In this document: in pieces, positions 61,601 to 64,000 of the stretch
Position numbering within the stretch: the stretch's first letter is position 1
Layout: the number at the start of each line of letters is the position of its first letter
Translations under genes and position numbers: made by a program
The notes under the pieces: model-generated
The model's input: the letters and a program-made list of their open reading frames with translations, nothing else
Database searches by the model: none
Told to the model about the DNA's origin: nothing
Assembly (NCBI RefSeq): GCF_032854445.1
Contig: NC_088302.1
Coordinates: forward strand, 42,878,645-42,942,644
Source: Liolophura sinensis
Taxonomy: Eukaryota > Mollusca > Polyplacophora > Chitonida > Chitonidae
Reading direction: 5' to 3'
Length of the DNA: 64,000 nucleotides

Positions 61601-62581
61601 CCTGAATTAAGAAGCCTTGTTTGCCATAAGTTCTACCAACATCAAGAGCCCTGGACCCCGTTTCACAAAGCGCACGTAACCCTGCGTTCACAAAACTACT
61701 ATGGCGACGAAATACCTATAATATTGGTCGCCACGGAAGTTACGTGCACGTAAGGTTACGTGCGCTTTGTGAAACGTACCACAGGATCCTAATGCAATGT
61801 CTACACATTGTAGCTGAAATTTAAACGGGATATTGTTGCGTACGAATATGTGAATGTTTTGGTAATATTTGATTTATCCGATTGTTGATACAAAGTCTTC
61901 ATTTAAGCGATGCTGGTCAGTTTTTTGTGGGTGTGTTGGGGGGAGGACCGGATTTCTGCAGAAAACCCTTGACCTCTTGCATGTTACAGAGAAACTATGC
62001 ATACAGTATGGTGGTCTTCAACGAACGTTGACCGCTTAGTATCACCAAGAACCACAAACAGTGAGGGCTGGGCACTCCTCCAATTCCCTGCCCCAGGTGT
62101 ATGTGATTCTGCTTCATTTACGAAGTTTATAAAGACAACGTAAAATGCATTGCTTTACGCTATTATAATTTGACAAAGTCATTTCAGGAAAAAAGTAAGA
62201 GTGGTCACAAAGAAACAAAATACTTATTTTTCTTTATATATCTATTTATTTGATTGGTGTTTTAGGCTGGACTTAAGAATGTTTCACTTATACGACGGCG
62301 GTCAGTATTATGGTGAGAGGAAACCGGGCAAATCCCAGGGGAAAACCCACGACCATCCGCTGGCTGCTGAAGACTTTCCCACCCATGACCGGAGAGTAAA
62401 CCAGCATGTGAACTTGAACTCGCAGCAACCACAGTGGTGGGAGGCTCCTGGGTCATGGCGCCGCGCTGGCAAATACTTACTTTAAATAAGAGTTCCTTGA
62501 ACTGAAGAACGGCCCTTTGTAGTGTGTCAGATAAGTCAATAGGGGGTGAAATCGGCTTAAATCCCGTGTCCACGCGTGCCT
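58388..62581 (-). CDS. Multi-exon gene, C-terminal part; possible cyclic-nucleotide-binding-domain protein (CNBD2-like)
   Basis: Five exons on the minus strand (62,481-62,581; 61,294-61,527; 59,758-59,922; 59,154-59,213; 58,388-58,621) have AG acceptors and GTAAGT/GTGAGT donors. They join in one open frame of about 263 residues ending in TAA. Order: an acidic and Ser/Thr-rich stretch, a Lys/Pro-rich linker (KPPKLKRPKKPKK), then NPRDVFGLETI, SVSLVSRGAECIMLSKEFF and a helical tail with PYPEENTFQENLQ and EDWNLYKSTLIEDI. The R-D-V-F-G-L, then S-L-V-S-x-G-A-E-x-I-x-L-x-x-x-F-F pattern fits the last strands of a cNMP-binding domain whose phosphate cassette lacks the usual FGE...RAA. Family assignment is from memory. 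The 5' exons are not visible. Confidence 0.6.
58868..59213 (-). repeat. About 110-bp tandem triplication that includes an exon/intron boundary
   Basis: AGAAAGTTGAWWWGWCA, then CCAACATTATTGCAATGTCT, recur at about 58,872, 58,990 and 59,100, each followed by GACYGRBCCAGGTATT-like text. In the rightmost copy that text is the 3' end of a coding exon (ACCTCGGTCAGTCTG on the minus strand, donor GTGAGT at 59,148-59,153). In the two left copies the donor has decayed (GGTCCATAGAG, CAGTCTATTGA). These look like dead duplicates of the boundary. Confidence 0.75.
59154..59213 (-). CDS. 60-bp internal exon
   Basis: Acceptor TTCACTTACAG, 20 codons GLETIQFDNELAKTNTSVSL, donor GTGAGT. Phase 0 at both ends, joining NPRDVF upstream to VSRGAE downstream. 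It was too short to show as an ORF; it was found by requiring a frame between the flanking exons. Confidence 0.7.
59758..59922 (-). CDS. 165-bp internal exon, Lys/Pro-rich
   Basis: Acceptor CTTTTAATTCAG, donor GTGAGT after TTC. 55 codons, phase 0: KKKVFDPQTRAKERLAFKPP, then KLKRPKKPKKQVVPPPAKPP and PVYVQVESLNPRDVF. The basic, proline-rich linker runs into the start of the putative domain segment. The intron to the next exon is 544 bp. Confidence 0.8.
59957..60075 (-). mobile_element. SINE 3' part inside an intron
   Basis: TTTA repeats, GATTGTGATTTTACACCCCA, TTTCACTTATATGACGGGCC, CAACATTATGGTGTGAGGAA, ACTG. Minus-strand AAATA-tailed SINE, 5'-truncated, about 35 bases upstream of an exon acceptor (same strand as the gene), so its tail lies close to the polypyrimidine tract. 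Confidence 0.75.
60141..60256 (+). repeat. 65-bp tandem duplication
   Basis: GAATACACTCTAAAACCTTT, then GCTGAATTACGAGAATCCTA, TGTTTT, occurs at 60,141 and again at 60,206 with one or two mismatches. It directly abuts the inverted-repeat element at 60,247. Confidence 0.9.
60247..60410. mobile_element. Small inverted-repeat element (MITE-like)
   Basis: ATGTTTTCTGAGTGATGCTAGCAT at the left pairs with TATACTAGCATCACTCAAAACAT at the right (60,387-60,409), an imperfect terminal inverted repeat of about 23 bp around 115 bp of AT-rich sequence. No transposase and no clear target duplication were found. Confidence 0.55.
60610..61215. repeat. Foldback block built from GCGATGGAAYGA-type words in both orientations
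   Basis: The words GCGATGG, GATGACACGAT, GGATGGAACG and their complements recur irregularly. Perfect inverted pairs include AAGGGATGGAACG with CGTTCCATCCCTT (about 61,053 and 61,097) and an 11-bp stem TCGTTCCATCG (61,177-61,187) with CGATGGAACGA (61,193-61,203) around TCGGG. It lies wholly within an intron of the minus-strand gene. It could be a decayed foldback transposon or simple sequence. Confidence 0.7.
61294..61527 (-). CDS. 234-bp internal exon
   Basis: Acceptor TTATTCGTTTGCAG, donor GTGAGT. 78 codons, phase 0: starts KSMGSNDPVLPWVQKIRRDS, continues through NMLSLLKPTSEEERTEEK and TSPPKTSGPGFSKSKFDKFK, and ends ADTEALL. The middle is low-complexity and acidic, likely a disordered insertion. 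The frame continues in the intron for some codons after the donor, but the GTGAGT and the fit to the next exon support ending at 61,294. Confidence 0.8.
61650..61785. mobile_element. MITE with 23-bp perfect terminal inverted repeats
   Basis: CGTTTCACAAAGCGCACGTA+ACC (61,659-61,681) is exactly complementary to 61,754-61,776, and the outer CCTG...CAGG agree loosely, enclosing about 70 bp. The TTTCACAAAGC start is, from memory, a common terminus among small DNA transposons of marine invertebrates. Located in an intron. No target-site duplication could be fixed. Confidence 0.85.
62236..62470 (-). mobile_element. Near-complete tRNA-derived SINE (AAATA-tailed family) next to a splice donor
   Basis: On the minus strand: GCCAGCGCGGCGCCATGACC, CAGGAGCCTCCCACCACTGT, TGCGAGTTCAAGTTCA (B box), CCGGTCATGGGTGGGAAAGT, GGATGGTCGTGGGTTTTCCC, CCCGGTTTCCTCTCACCATA, CCGCCGTCGTATAAGTGAAA, CCAATCAAATAAATAGATAT. 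Only the first bases of the head (A box) are missing. It ends about 10 bases from the exon donor at 62,480. It is the reference that links all head and tail fragments in the window. Confidence 0.85.
62481..62581 (-). CDS. 101-bp internal exon, most upstream exon visible
   Basis: Acceptor CTATTTCTTGCACAG, donor GTAAGT. The first two bases complete a codon, then 33 codons: ARVDTGFKPISPPIDLSDTL, QRAVLQFKELLFK. It joins in phase 0 to KSMGSND. The preceding exon must end one base into a codon; none could be located before 64,000. Confidence 0.65.
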
Positions 62582-62599
62582 CTGTGCAAGAAATAGAGA

Positions 62600-64000
62600 C
62601 AGATAAACAGTGGGCTGAGTCACTCAGACGAATCAGATGTATACAGTATACCCCCGTGAACAGATTGCAATTTTGCCCAAGAATTTTCGTGTGAAACAAA
62701 GGGCCTGATATGATAAGGCGGAGAATCGGCCCCAGAAAGGTACGATAAGGAAGTGTAAATTTCACAATCCCAGCACAATTCTGTAAATTTCAGAATAAGA
62801 AGTATAAAACTTGGTCGAAGCACTCATAAAAGTTATAATGTCACCAAAGAGATGGTTGCTTAGTAATAACCCTAAAAGTTACACTCTGGATCAAAAATGC
62901 CATTTTATCGTTCAAACGAGGCAGTTTGTTTTTAATTTACAGTATGAAGATCAATGTTAACCAGAAAACTATTTTTACTGAAACCTTTATGTGTGTATTT
63001 TTAAGTGGTGTCAAAGTTTCGTTCTGGTTAACGTTTGTCTTCATATGTAAAACATAAACTTTATAATGTGGTCAGTTTTCTTATATTTTAGCAAGTTCAA
63101 AATCTGTATTTATGCCATTCCATTCCTGTCACAGGTTGCATATCGGGAAAGAGTTCGAATCTTTGTGGCTCATCTTTTTTTTTCGCAAACATACTTTGTG
63201 TGAGTAAGGACAGAGGCCATTTTGCATTAAATAGGTGTTACTATGAAATAGAATGGATAAGCTATGGTATTACGAAATATTTGATAATTATGGCAACTGC
63301 ATACGTGAATCCTGGATGTTAGCACATGTTGTCCACTAGCTATCATTAACATTAACATGTTATGTGTAGCGGAAGTATAAGGCTGAAATTTACATTTGTT
63401 ATATATTTATTAAATTGATTGCTGCATAACTGTGTGTTCAAGAATTTTTTTAGAAAACTACATTTGTTGTGATTTTCATAACTCTACAGTGTCTAATGGG
63501 AAAAAAAGATATTTTAGTGTTACTGAAGCCGGCCATGTTTTTTTTGTTTCGATTTTATGACCTATACATCGCTTCAGTGAATGTATTGGACTTTTGCAAG
63601 CCGCATGGTTGCCATAAAGCAGGAAAAGAAGAAAAAAACAAAACTGAAAAAAGACGTAGCCTTACGAGTGTGTCAGCAGCTGTCACTCACAGATATAGTC
63701 AGTTTCACTACTTGAGGTGAACAGTTTGTTGCACTGGGGCGATTCCACGCCTTACCATACTAGGTCCTTTTTGTTTATCTTCTGAACAAATTGGCATTTT
63801 GTCTTAGGAGTTTCGCGTGAAAGTGACTTCGGTTTACTGGATTGTATGAAGTAAAAACCACCCATTCCACATCCTCCTAAAAATTATATGCATCCTACTC
63901 TCTCTGTGTGAGAACGCATATCAGCTAAAAACTAAAAAATCTTAGAAACTAAAGGCTAAATATGAAAGCTAATCCACGGATCATACTTGTTTTCGAGCTT
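62600..64000. other. AT-rich interval, probably intronic, no confident feature
   Basis: Short frames on both strands show no family resemblance, and no splice-site pair gives the required phase for the gene to its left. Isolated donor-like words (GTGAGT on minus near 63,690) lack an open exon upstream. Confidence 0.5.

Noticed and set aside
62262-62765. 167-codon minus-strand ORF taken as a single coding sequence
   Set aside because: Its middle is the exon 62,481-62,581, but the ends read through introns and through the SINE. Splice sites at both exon borders explain the real coding part.
63469-63720. 83-codon plus-strand ORF as a gene
   Set aside because: It has low-complexity lysine-rich sequence from A-rich DNA, no motif, no neighbouring exon and no splice support.

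Overview
This window is eukaryotic. There are no long ORFs over the first 54 kb, the only convincing gene is split into short exons with GT-AG introns, and there are tRNA-derived SINEs, MITE-like foldbacks and several minisatellites. From memory, the two SINE families (one ending in AAATA repeats after a tail that reads GATTGGTGTTTTACGCC in antisense, one with a homologous-looking core beside GTGAGTGAGTGC) look like those of marine lophotrochozoans, most likely a mollusc. That taxonomic reading is inference and was not searched.

Region 1 (about 1-54,105) is the striking part. It is an old, gene-less array of a long non-coding unit. Using the first copy as reference (unit landmarks about 600-11,560), three copies run in direct order: A (1-11,560), B (13,232-25,440) and C (26,430-34,680). 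C carries a roughly 3.6-kb internal deletion. A truncated stub (about 12,390-13,232) sits between A and B. A short spacer follows C, and the order then flips: D (36,424-45,484) and E (45,485-54,105) are inverted. The first ~560 bases also recur inverted at 34,960-35,286. The copies are clearly diverged, by eye 15-30 percent with many indels, and no reading frame survives in all of them.

The array carries three layers of smaller structure. (i) SINE insertions present in some copies and absent from others, several with target-site duplications, date the copying events: some predate the A/B/C split, one is shared only by D and E, and others are private. (ii) Minisatellites include a ~40-bp family in A and B and a 24-bp family expanded to about 39 units only in C. 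(iii) LTR-like and Penelope-like pieces occur in D and E.

Region 2 (54,105-58,375) is unique, non-coding sequence. It holds a GC-richer block with homeodomain-type TAATTA cores, one of them in the loop of a perfect hairpin. Four different tandem arrays follow (80 bp x 12, ~53 bp x 7, 56 bp x 4, ~180 bp x 3).

Region 3 (58,375-62,581, minus strand) is the 3' part of a multi-exon gene. Five exons join in a single frame to give about 263 C-terminal residues. The end resembles the last strands and C-helix of a cyclic-nucleotide-binding domain, perhaps of the CNBD2 type. Its introns contain a MITE, a second inverted-repeat element, two SINEs, a foldback block and a tandem duplication that copied an exon/intron boundary. 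The 5' part of the gene lies beyond the right edge or was not detectable; 62,600-64,000 shows no confident exon.
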